DNA of 13,493 nucleotides from contig JWZX01001480.1 of assembly GCA_001275005.1 (NCBI GenBank), positions 1 to 13,493 of the forward strand, read 5' to 3'. Below the pieces are notes generated by a model. That model was not told the DNA's origin and made no database searches. It was given only the letters and a program-made list of their open reading frames with translations. This DNA comes from Chrysochromulina tobinii (taxonomy: Eukaryota; Haptophyta; Prymnesiales; Chrysochromulinaceae). How positions within the stretch are numbered: the stretch's first letter is position 1; every line of letters starts with the position of its first letter. The position numbers and the translations under genes are program-made. Below are positions 6,526-13,493 of this stretch, piece by piece.

Positions 6526-8706
6526 ATGATAAACATTGGCTGTGAACCATCTTCGGCCGGTTTTCCCATGCATCGTCCAGCACCGACGCTAACGCGTGCC
6601 GTGACGGCACCGTCGCTGCAGCATCGTCCGTCGAGCGCGTCGTCGAGCCGTAGCGCGACAAGGGCAGCAGCGTCCCTTCGGCACCGGATCTCCGAAATCA
6701 AGTCGAAGGCGGCGCTTGTCTCTCAGTCCACCTTGCGCGGGGACATTGTAGTAGAGCCGGACGATCCGGTTCGCGACGCGCTGCTCCTGGACCGCGACTC
6801 AAAGCTGGCCGTCGGCAAAGCGTGTCAGGCTCGCGAGGCAGAGATGATCGACATCGTTGAGGGCCGCCGCCGGCGCTGGAATGACGAGAGGCGTGCTGCT
6901 GACCACAAGCAGGCCATCCTGGCTCGGATGGAATTCGAGCTCGAAGCGCTCCAGACCGGCAACGATCCCGCCGCGCAATCAGCGGCTGCGCTGCAATGGG
7001 AGGTGATGGCCGCGCGGCGCATCGAGGAGTGCAACGCCGAATTCGAGGCTGCCGAGTCAGCCATGCTCGAGGCGACAGACTACTCTGCTAGCCTGCGAAT
7101 GATAGCAGAGCGGATCGTTCGAGCCATCAACGAGCGCCGCAAGGAACTGCACGAGCTCGAGCGTACGAAGCGCGACCTTACGACTCAGCTCAGTAACGTG
7201 ACGGGGCATATGCGCACGCTGCAGGATTCGGAGCGTGTGGCCGCCGAGGGCTGCCAACAGCTCCTCAGTCAGATGCGCTCCCGGCGGCAGGTGCGGATCG
7301 ATCAGCTCGAGAGACGCGAGACGATGGCCCGGGCGCTCAGCCAGGGCGGTGGCCCCGGTGGCGTCGACCTCGTTGAGATGATTGCGGCGAAGATCAAGGC
7401 GCAGCAACAGGAGCTCGTCAGGATGGCTGGTCAGCAGCATGCACTTCGATGGTCGCTGGACACCTCCAAGGACGCGGTGCACAAGGTGCACACCGCCGCC
7501 GACGCGCCAGCTGCCGCCGCCGCCGGCTCTCTAGAGGCGGCGCCTGCGCCTGAAAAGGCTGCAGCTGCTCGCAAGGCCTCGGCGGGCCAGCCCACCTCAT
7601 TGACGGGCAAGTTGCCCGAGGAGATCAGTTTGCTCAAGGACGGCCCGTTCGCCCGCTACATGCAGCGCGTATACGTGCGAGCGGGCGTGAGCGATGGGTT
7701 GCTCGTGCTGCGGCGCCTGCACCACTTTTTGCGCACCGAAGCCTCTGGCCACGCATCAGAGAATCAGGCGCGCGCTCACCATGATCGCCTACTCAAGCAG
7801 CATGCTGCCGCTCGAGCCGAGTTGGATCGTGTGCTGCGCACGCGCTTCGATGAGGTAGAGCCTGAAGGCTCCACTGACGGCGGCGCGCCGGGCGCATCCG
7901 CAAATCTCGGCGTGGGAGAGCTCGACGAGCTGCAGGCGGCCTCGATAGCCGCCAAGTCTCGCGCGAACGATGCGTCCCTCAAGCTCGAGAGGAGCGCTCG
8001 GCTCCTCTCCGATGCATATGCGGCGCTCGGCAACCTGAGCGACTTGTTGCAGCGCACGGCAGTGCCCGAGTTGGCCAGGGACGCGCGCCAAGAGCCGACG
8101 AAGACGGCGACTCGCGCTCACGCTGGTGGCGCGAGTCCTGAGATCGGCGTTTCAGCCGACGGCAGCGACGACGCCGAGCGAACGGCAACGGCGGCAGACT
8201 CTTCCGATCCATTGGATGGGATCGCGAGCGAGCTGCCTGCGAGGATCCGGCTGTGCGAGGCTGCCCTCAGCAGGCTGCTCGCCCACACGAATGCCTATGC
8301 GACGCCAGAGCTCGCGATTGCAGCAAGCAGGGTTCGGCGGCCGCCATTGGGCGTGCGCCTCGGGCTGCCGATGACCGCCGAGGGTGCCAGCGGGTCGCCA
8401 GCCGAGGGTTCCTCTGGGCGCCAGTCGCCTTCGTCGCAGGTTGACGTTGAGGAGGAGGCGACCGCAGATGAGGCGTGCGTGCATCAGAACACACGTCGCC
8501 GTAGCCGGCGGGGAGCGTCGGCACCTCACCCCAAAGTCGCGCTCGATGACCCATGGGCTCTTCCACGCAAAGCGCCGCCGCCCCCACCGCCCGCTGTGCT
8601 CGATCGAGAGGCGCTCAAGCGAGAATCGGAGAAGTTCGAAAAAAGCGAACGCGAGCACCTAGCGGCCCTTGCGGCGACGCGGGCGCAGGGCCGCCGCAGA
8701 TCGTAG
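6526..8706 (+). CDS. long coiled-coil protein, possibly axonemal (ODA docking-like)
   Basis: Intronless, 726 aa from ATG 6526, or 712 aa from ATG 6568 (MHRPAPTLTR); both lie downstream of a TATA box and I cannot choose firmly. Residues 1-60 are basic and Ser/Arg-rich. Residues ~90-270 and 285-320 are charged heptad-like helices (ERIVRAINERRKELHELERT, QVRIDQLERRETMARAL) typical of coiled coils. An Ala-rich linker covers 322-355. Residues 370-440 contain FARYMQRVYVRAGVSDGLLV followed by another helix; ODA1/CCDC114-type dynein docking proteins carry a similarly placed 'TGVSD' segment. Further helices span 465-515 and 565-600, and the end has a six-Pro run at 684-689 and a charged helix (EALKRESEKFEKSEREH). 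Sequence similarity is loose, so the axonemal call is inference; coiled-coil protein of unknown function is the safe reading. It is transcribed divergently from the receptor gene. Confidence 0.72.
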   Translation: MINIGCEPSSAGFPMHRPAPTLTRAVTAPSLQHRPSSASSSRSATRAAASLRHRISEIKSKAALVSQSTLRGDIVVEPDDPVRDALLLDRDSKLAVGKACQAREAEMIDIVEGRRRRWNDERRAADHKQAILARMEFELEALQTGNDPAAQSAAALQWEVMAARRIEECNAEFEAAESAMLEATDYSASLRMIAERIVRAINERRKELHELERTKRDLTTQLSNVTGHMRTLQDSERVAAEGCQQLLSQMRSRRQVRIDQLERRETMARALSQGGGPGGVDLVEMIAAKIKAQQQELVRMAGQQHALRWSLDTSKDAVHKVHTAADAPAAAAAGSLEAAPAPEKAAAARKASAGQPTSLTGKLPEEISLLKDGPFARYMQRVYVRAGVSDGLLVLRRLHHFLRTEASGHASENQARAHHDRLLKQHAAARAELDRVLRTRFDEVEPEGSTDGGAPGASANLGVGELDELQAASIAAKSRANDASLKLERSARLLSDAYAALGNLSDLLQRTAVPELARDARQEPTKTATRAHAGGASPEIGVSADGSDDAERTATAADSSDPLDGIASELPARIRLCEAALSRLLAHTNAYATPELAIAASRVRRPPLGVRLGLPMTAEGASGSPAEGSSGRQSPSSQVDVEEEATADEACVHQNTRRRSRRGASAPHPKVALDDPWALPRKAPPPPPPAVLDREALKRESEKFEKSEREHLAALAATRAQGRRRS

Positions 8707-9285
8707 CGAAGGCAGACCGAGCGGCGCTGCGCACCTGCGCTATACATTGTACAGAGGCCCGGTCTTGAGGCGCTCCTCCACTCTCGCGTCTCTGACTCTG
8801 TTCTTGTGATCGCGACGGCCCACGCCGCCGCGCCGATCCGCATCCTCCTGCAGTTGTATAGGTTAACCCGCGTATTCAGTCGACACTTTAGTTGTTTACT
8901 TATAGTTCATACACGAACCAGTATTGTAAGGCCTGGCTTCGAGCTTCGAGTTGGGCGCCTTCAATGCGCTCGCACCCGACGTGCGTGTTCGGTCTACTCG
9001 AAAACGTCCTTCTCCACGGCGCGCGTCGTCCCGGGCGCGACCGTCCCGACACGGCGGAACACTTCAACACCCCGCCTCGCACGCTGTCCCCGGCCCCGCC
9101 ACGCGGCCGCGCGCCGCCCGTGCGTTTCGGGATTCCGGGTGCCGCGCTCTCGCGACACGCGTTTTGGACGGGAACGAGCGCCGGCGGTACGCCGGCGGCG
9201 GCCCGTTGCCGTACCGGCTTGCAACACTTTGTTAATCGGGTTCGGCCCGCGTTTCGCGCGCGGCTTAGTACCGATCGGCATTATC
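8707..9285. other. convergent intergenic region (coiled-coil / MFS 3' ends)
   Basis: No gene recognised. Long plus-strand frames run through here, even into the antisense of the MFS gene, but lack motifs and have Arg-rich GC-driven composition. The part around 8850-8935 is relatively AT-rich (a likely 3' end zone). Around 9180-9222 there are repeated GCCGGCGG units and a weak inverted repeat CGGTACG...CGTACCG. Confidence 0.4.
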
Positions 9286-10872
9286 TTAGACGTTGCGCCC
9301 GTCGTCACCGTCCAGCACAGTAGTAAGCTCGGCAGCCTCGGCAGCCCCGGCAGCCGCGCCCTTCTCATTCATTTTCTTTCGCTTCTTCTTCTTTGCCGCG
9401 GGCGCGGCCGCTGACGCGCGGGCCGCGTCGCCGTCCTCGTCGGATGGTTCCTCGTCCTCAAGCTGGCTGGCGCCCACCATTGGTGCTGCAATTCTGTCGA
9501 CGGAGGTCCGCTCGCTGCATACGCTCGACGAGACGGTCCCGGCGGCAAGCAGTCTGCCCCTGCCGTCTCGCCAGGCGCAGCCCCGTGCAACTAGGCGTTG
9601 CCACGCGTTCTGCCCCACGCGCCTTCCCCTCTGCCACGCAATCGGCGCGCCCCGGCACACGGCCGGGGTCTCCAACGCCAACGGCAACGCGGCGAGCGCA
9701 AAGAGAGCTGCGGCGATGCGGAAGGCGGTGCGCATGCCAAGCGCCGAGATGAGCGCCGTCCAGAGGAGAGTGGCGGCGAGGCTCCCAGCCTGCTGCGCAC
9801 TCTGTGCGACGCCCAGCACCGTTGCCTGCAGCCCGACCTCCGCAAATTCTTCGGCCAGAAGCGCGGAGCACGTGTACATGAGCGCGAAGCTCCAACCATG
9901 GCCCGATTCAAATGGAAGGATCCACCAGGGGTCGGTGACGAGCACCCAGCCACCGAAGCGGAAGCACGCGGCCAGCTGGCAAGTGAGGAGAGCTTGGCGC
10001 AGCCCTAGCGCTTTGGCGAGCGGCGCCGCCACTTGAAAGAGCGGCACCTCGAGCAGCGCCTGCGCCGTGAGCGTGAAACCCAGCTGCAGCGGCGTCGCAC
10101 CGAGCTCCGACTCGAGATAGACGAAGCCAAACCCGAAGCCGATTCCAAAGTGGACGCCGACGAGGAAGATGAGCAGCAGCAGGCAGAGCGCACGGTTTGA
10201 GCGGCCGACGAGCCGCAACCGCTGCGAAAACCTGCCTCCCGCCGCCGCAGGATCGACTGCTTTGTCACACGACGCGTCCGCATAGGCGCGTGTCGACGGC
10301 AGCGCAGCGCAAAATGGTAGAGCTATCAAGAGAAGCGGAGCGTACGATCGATACAAGGTTGCAAGGCCGAAGCGCGCGGCGATTTCGCCGTACAATGGCG
10401 CAACGGCACACCAGGAGATTGCGCCGAAGGCTCGGCAGCGCGGTGCCATGGAGGCTGCGCCTGCCCATGTGAGGCAACGAACGACCATGGCATCCACAAG
10501 CGAACCTGAGTCGCTCATCGCGACCGCTATCAAGCCGATTGCCTGCCAGGTGACTGAGCCCGGATACGCTGTTAGGCTAGCCACAGCAGCCGCGTTGGCC
10601 ACGGTGAGTACAATGAAGAGGACTCGGTGGCACTTGCGCGCGTCCGCGAGGGCGCCGATGGCCATAGGCGAGCAAATGCAGACAAAGCGGTACAAGCTGA
10701 AGAGCCCGCCAATAGCTGCAGTATCGTGACCACCGTGCTTGAGCCACAGTGCTATGTAAGGGCTAAACGCACCAAAAGCGCAGAAACGCAGGAAAAAGGA
10801 AGCGCTTGCAAGGACGACGATCTCACGTCGTGTGCTCATCATTCGCGAGAGGGATGGAAAGTCGCCACCCAT
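9286..10872 (-). CDS. major facilitator superfamily transporter, MFS_1_like / MFSD6 type
   Basis: Intronless, 528 aa from ATG 10872-10870 (Met11 and Met12 are alternative starts). Residues ~17-403 hold about twelve hydrophobic helices. Family-like motifs are: FLRFCAFGAFSPYIALWL in TM1, IGALADARK in the TM2-3 loop, CRAFGAISWCAVAPLYGEI around TM5, a central loop ~193-225, LLEVPLFQVAAPLAKALG around TM8, and HGWSFALMYTCSALLAEEFA with GLQATVLGVAQSAQQAGSLA around TM10-11. These resemble the LacY/nucleoside-symporter-like MFS_1_like group that includes MFSD6. The substrate cannot be read from sequence. The C-terminal ~125 residues are hydrophilic, with an acidic EDEEPSDEDGD and a Lys cluster KKKKRKK at 494-500, presumably cytosolic. 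It sits 134 bp from the divergent FKBP gene. Confidence 0.83.
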   Translation of the reverse strand: MGGDFPSLSRMMSTRREIVVLASASFFLRFCAFGAFSPYIALWLKHGGHDTAAIGGLFSLYRFVCICSPMAIGALADARKCHRVLFIVLTVANAAAVASLTAYPGSVTWQAIGLIAVAMSDSGSLVDAMVVRCLTWAGAASMAPRCRAFGAISWCAVAPLYGEIAARFGLATLYRSYAPLLLIALPFCAALPSTRAYADASCDKAVDPAAAGGRFSQRLRLVGRSNRALCLLLLIFLVGVHFGIGFGFGFVYLESELGATPLQLGFTLTAQALLEVPLFQVAAPLAKALGLRQALLTCQLAACFRFGGWVLVTDPWWILPFESGHGWSFALMYTCSALLAEEFAEVGLQATVLGVAQSAQQAGSLAATLLWTALISALGMRTAFRIAAALFALAALPLALETPAVCRGAPIAWQRGRRVGQNAWQRLVARGCAWRDGRGRLLAAGTVSSSVCSERTSVDRIAAPMVGASQLEDEEPSDEDGDAARASAAAPAAKKKKRKKMNEKGAAAGAAEAAELTTVLDGDDGRNV

Positions 10873-10950
10873 GAATTTCGATTGCGTGAAGAAAGCAAGT
10901 GTGGACGGGGAGAAGACTTGGGGCCGACCCGGACCGCGTTCTTGTAAAAT

Positions 10951-10956
10951 CTTATA
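10951..10956 (-). promoter_or_regulatory. possible TATA-like box for the MFS gene
   Basis: On the minus strand the sequence reads CTATAAGA about 80 bases upstream of the transporter's first ATG, inside the 134-bp promoter shared with the FKBP gene. The spacing is reasonable but the match is imperfect (TATAAG). Confidence 0.22.
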
Positions 10957-11006
10957 GTTGGTTTCACTTTATGTATGAATAAGGACACGTCAGCAACCTT
11001 CACGCC

Positions 11007-11752
11007 ATGCGGCGAATTGCTTCCAGTTCGAGGGCGGCGTGGTCCTTGCTGCTCTTCATTACGAGTGTTGTTGCGGACGAACGGAAACTCCATCAGCAAG
11101 CTACCAAGCTGCAACAGACTTTGGGAAGTGCCATCGCGGTGCGCGGCAGTCTCGAGACCGCTCTTCCTCCTCATCCTGCCAAACGTGCCATGTACCACGA
11201 TGCTGCACCCCTCATATCGCGCAGGGCACACAATCAAAAGACTATGATGTGGCACTGGCCAAGATTCAGCAACTGCGCACCGAGCTGGCTCAGTGGCAAG
11301 ACTCGATCTCCGCAGCGAAGGATGCGGACGATGCGCCGACGGCTCCAGTGGCTGTCACTGGGCCTCCGGCCGAGAGCGTGCCATATTCAATCAATACGAC
11401 CTTTGCCCCGCCGAAGTGCCCACGCAAGTCTGTGGAGGGCGCTACCATGAAGGTGCATTATGTCGGCAAGTTGGTCGCGACGGGCAAGATTTTCGCATCG
11501 TCCTTCCACACCGGCTCACAGCCATTCCGGTTCACCCTCGGAAGCGACGAGGTGCTCAGCGCGTGGAATCAAGGTCTGGATGGCATGTGTGAGGGAGAGC
11601 GCCGACGGTTGATGGTGCCATGGCACATGGCTTTCGGGGAGAAAGGCACGAACGGAGTTCCGCCCTTCTCAGACTTGCAGTATGACTTTGAGCTCGTTGA
11701 GCTCAGCGTGCCCAAAATCCCCAAGGCAAAAGGGACGAAAGGAGAGCTCTGA
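11007..11752 (+). CDS. secretory FKBP-type peptidyl-prolyl isomerase ending in KGEL
   Basis: Two exons, 11007-11138 and 11225-11752, separated by an 86-nt GTGCGC...CAG intron in phase 0, give 219 aa. Residues 1-23 are a signal peptide (AWSLLLFITSVVA, then DERK). Residues 26-72 form a short coiled coil continuous across the splice (QQATKLQQTL...YDVALAKIQQLRTELAQW). Residues ~106-204 are one FKBP domain (GATMKVHYVGKL, PFRFTLGSDEVLSAWNQGL, GERRRLMVPWHMAFGEKG, LQYDFELVEL). Aligned by eye with FKBP12, Tyr26 (here Tyr123) and Trp59 (Trp158) are kept, Asp37 is replaced by Ala135, and Tyr82 by Phe181. The enzyme class catalyses prolyl cis-trans isomerisation and binds FK506; the Ala change may weaken activity or drug binding. 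The C-terminus KGEL resembles KDEL-type ER retrieval signals, so an ER-lumenal folding helper is the likeliest role. Confidence 0.88.
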
Positions 11753-12307
11753 AAAAAGAAGCCCGATGTGAACTATGGCCGAGGGGTCTTGGATTGCGTG
11801 GAAACTGTATCACCCAAATTTTTTGAGCACCCTGACCTTCACTGTTCGGGAGTGGTGCCACCGCACTCAGTGAACCTGAACGGATACGACCGACGGTAGC
11901 CGATCCGCATTGTCGTCTCCATTTGAGATCCGGGCGGCCCACAGCGCGACCCGCGAAGGTCCGCCACATTTTCGACCGCGGAGCGAGGGCGCCGCAAGGA
12001 CACGCCAGCGGGCCTAGCCAAGCCACTGCAGGGAGGGGCAACATTGCGGGTGACATCCGACCAAATGACGTGGGTGTTGTTCACGAGTGCCACTGGGTGC
12101 TTCTGAGTGATCGGCACCGTGGAACGAGTGCATCCGGTGCGCCAGTCCATCGCTCGAGGCACGCGAGCAGGAGTGGCCACTGTGCTGTGCAAAGGCACAT
12201 GAGGCTACGGCCAGCTGTCTCGAGCAAGCGGCGGACGCACGGCGGCGCCATTCGGACCACGCGGTATCTGTGCGGAAGTCTCTGGCAGCGATCACGACTG
12301 ATGCCGC
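11753..12307. other. convergent intergenic region (FKBP / CPP1-like 3' ends)
   Basis: About 555 bases without a supported gene. Overlapping frames occur on both strands (for example plus 11923-12327 and minus 11839-12198), but none contains a motif, a hydrophobic segment or a splice structure that I trust. Two features are visible near the FKBP stop: an A-run, GAAAAAAGAAG, at 11752-11762 and an AAATTTTTT stretch at 11817-11825. Confidence 0.4.
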
Positions 12308-13162
12308 TTAAGCTTCCTGCACCTTGAATAGGGTCGCGGACATGAAAAAGGCGAATGAAGTGCAAACGGCAATGAGGCTCTCCTGTGCCATGAATTTGAT
12401 GGCGCCGTATAGCAGTTGGCTGATCGTAGCGCCGACGGCGCCTGCCAAGAGGGTGATGCCAGCTGCCAGTGCCAGAGGTTTCACCTGCGTGTGAGACGTG
12501 CAAGATCAGCGGTGCGTACACAGTGCGAGTTTGAGTTCGTACGAATACGCACGCACCTTTGGTGGGCGCATGTCTGCATCCATGTCGTTGGAGGTTTCAG
12601 CCACGCCCCGATTGTACAGCAGGAAGAGGCCCGTTGCGAAGCCGATGCTGACCGAGGTCGTCGCCCACGCCTTTGATAGCACGCCCAAAAAGGCGATCGC
12701 GCCGAAGACGCCCGCGTTTTTCAGCAGGTATGCACGCGTAGGTAGTTCCATCACGTCTGCGAGGAAGACGGGGATCGTGATAAGCGGCTTCGGTGCCTCC
12801 TTCCTGTCAAACGGACTTTCAGCCACGGCCCCCTTCAGAGCGCCCCTCATGCGCTGGCGAAGCAGATGATCAAAGATGCCATCCTTCGCAACCTGCAGCT
12901 TGATGGTCATCTTCGTGTCACCCTTATACTTGCTGGCCAGGTCATCGTACGCGCGATTGATCTCATCATAGTTGGCATCCTCGGCAAGGCCCAGCAGGCG
13001 GTACTTTGCTTGTACCTCCTCGGATGGGCCAGTGCTGCCTTGGCCGCCGCCAAACGGCAGCGAGACGGCCATGTGGGCGGCATATCCGCGCGTCATCGGC
13101 GCCACACCGCGCAGCGGCGCGCGCAACGCGCCAAACGCGATCAGCAGCACGGACAGCGACAT
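12308..13162 (-). CDS. CPP1-like plastid membrane protein with J-like domain (DUF3353)
   Basis: Two exons read on the minus strand, 13162-12557 and 12484-12308, with a 72-nt GTGCGT...CAG intron in phase 0, give 260 aa. Without splicing the protein stops after an unrelated VRAYSYELKLALCTHR. Residues 1-15 are hydrophobic (MSLSVLLIAFGALRA) and 16-45 basic/Ser-rich, fitting a bipartite signal plus transit peptide for a secondary plastid. Residues ~52-107 are a J-like domain (YRLLGLAEDANYDEINRAYD) that lacks the HPD triad needed to stimulate Hsp70. Residues ~148-166, 168-184, 204-224 and 238-255 are probable membrane helices, the last two from exon 2. This architecture is that of CPP1/CDF1, which in Arabidopsis stabilises the chlorophyll-synthesis enzyme POR in plastid membranes. 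Assignment to the family is good; the same partner in this organism is inference. Confidence 0.85.
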
Positions 13163-13369
13163 CGATCTTTGACGAGATCGCGTCTGGAAAAGCCACGAGA
13201 TGATTGGGAACAGAGATTACTCTGACATGCAGGTTGGATCAGAGTCTGGACTTCCCAGCCTTCTGACTCCGCTTTATATGAGAACATCTCCGACGGCGCT
13301 TCTCACCGACGCTTCCCGCGGCTTTCGCCGCCCCAGAGCATCGTTGGTCCGAAGCTGCCCGCTATCAAA
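13163..13369. promoter_or_regulatory. shared divergent promoter of CPP1-like and SKP1-like genes
   Basis: Only 207 bases separate the two start codons. On the plus strand TTTATATG at 13273-13280 is a reasonable TATA-like element, about 90 bases before the SKP1-like ATG. No equally clear element is seen for the minus-strand gene. Confidence 0.4.
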
Positions 13370-13493
13370 ATGACCGACGGCCAGGAGCGCGTGCGCTTGC
13401 GGGCACGCGAGGGCGAGGCTGTCGAGTGGACGCGCCGGGTGGCCCAGCGAGCAGGCACGCTCAAAGACATGATGGACGACGCTCCAACCGAAG
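13370..13493 (+). CDS. SKP1-like protein, N-terminal fragment (cut by window edge)
   Basis: The ATG lies in a strong eukaryotic context (TATCAAAATGACC) and opens a frame that runs to the window end, 41 codons. The peptide MTDGQERVRLRAREGEAVEW followed by RRVAQRAGTLKDMMDDAPTE has the layout of the SKP1/Elongin-C POZ start: beta-strand (VRLRA), a turn at 'EGEAVEW' where the family usually has 'SDGEEF', then a helix ending in 'SGTIKxMLED', here AGTLKDMMDD. SKP1 links F-box proteins to cullin in SCF ubiquitin ligases. The canonical SDG turn is degenerate (REG), so it may be a divergent SKP1-like or other BTB/POZ protein. The rest of the gene is outside the window. Confidence 0.6.
   Translation, partial: MTDGQERVRLRAREGEAVEWTRRVAQRAGTLKDMMDDAPTE

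Noticed and set aside
6421-6573. 51-codon N-terminal extension of the receptor
   Set aside because: It overlaps the TATA box and leader of the divergent gene and has no signal peptide or receptor feature. MGVTLDEG directly before TM1 is more natural.
8930-8960. TTCGAGCTTCGAG stretch considered as a tRNA T-arm
   Set aside because: No acceptor stem, D-arm or anticodon arm can be paired around it.
8806-9414. 202-aa and 143-aa plus-strand frames after the coiled-coil gene
   Set aside because: Arg/Pro-rich with no motif, and partly antisense to the transporter's coding end.
9293-10036. 247-aa plus-strand frame opposite the MFS gene
   Set aside because: Antisense shadow of membrane-helix codons; low-complexity Ala/Ser/Arg.
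11039-11224. Unspliced N-terminus for the FKBP (MVLAALHYECCCGRT...)
   Set aside because: Splicing 11007-11138 to 11225 gives a proper signal peptide and a continuous coiled coil; the unspliced reading gives neither.
11923-12327. Plus-strand 134-aa and minus-strand 119/146-aa frames in the FKBP/CPP1-like gap
   Set aside because: No motifs, and one overlaps the CPP1-like last exon in antisense.

Overview
The window is nuclear DNA of a photosynthetic, probably secondary-plastid, unicellular alga. Four genes contain short introns. Two gene products are plastid-type proteins. One of these (the CPP1-like protein) begins with a signal-peptide-like stretch followed by a basic transit-like region, as expected for a plastid inside the secretory system. 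Other products are clearly eukaryotic: a TIPIN/Csm3/Swi3 fork-protection protein, a cAMP-receptor-like 7TM receptor and a SKP1-like protein. High GC, introns of about 70-100 nt, GTGCGY donors and one GC-AG intron make a haptophyte my favoured guess. That assignment is inference, not proof.

Layout, left to right. Positions 1-101 may hold the last bases of a gene entering from the left (weak). 823-1484 (+) is a two-exon secreted or endomembrane protein with STI1-like DP repeats and a very acidic tail. 2081-2984 (+) is a four-exon thylakoid-lumen pentapeptide-repeat protein that uses one GC-AG intron. 3449-4904 (+) is a four-exon TIPIN homologue with an N-terminal four-Cys zinc-binding motif and an RPA-binding-type helix. 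5380-6420 (-) is an intronless cAMP-receptor-like GPCR. 6526-8706 (+) is an intronless coiled-coil protein, with a loose resemblance to outer-dynein-arm docking proteins. 9286-10872 (-) is an intronless MFS transporter of the MFS_1_like/MFSD6 type. 11007-11752 (+) is a two-exon secretory FKBP ending in KGEL. 12308-13162 (-) is a two-exon CPP1-like J-domain-like plastid membrane protein. 13370-13493 (+) is the start of a SKP1-like gene cut by the right edge.

Genes are tightly packed. From 3.4 kb onward they form convergent pairs (TIPIN/GPCR, coiled-coil/MFS, FKBP/CPP1) and divergent pairs with short shared promoters (GPCR/coiled-coil about 105 bp, MFS/FKBP 134 bp, CPP1/SKP1 207 bp). There is no operon-like functional cluster: the genes serve replication, the plastid, folding, signalling and transport independently. 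I see no rRNA, tRNA, CRISPR, transposon or viral gene, and no convincing new multi-gene system. The more interesting points are domain architectures and splice signals within individual genes.
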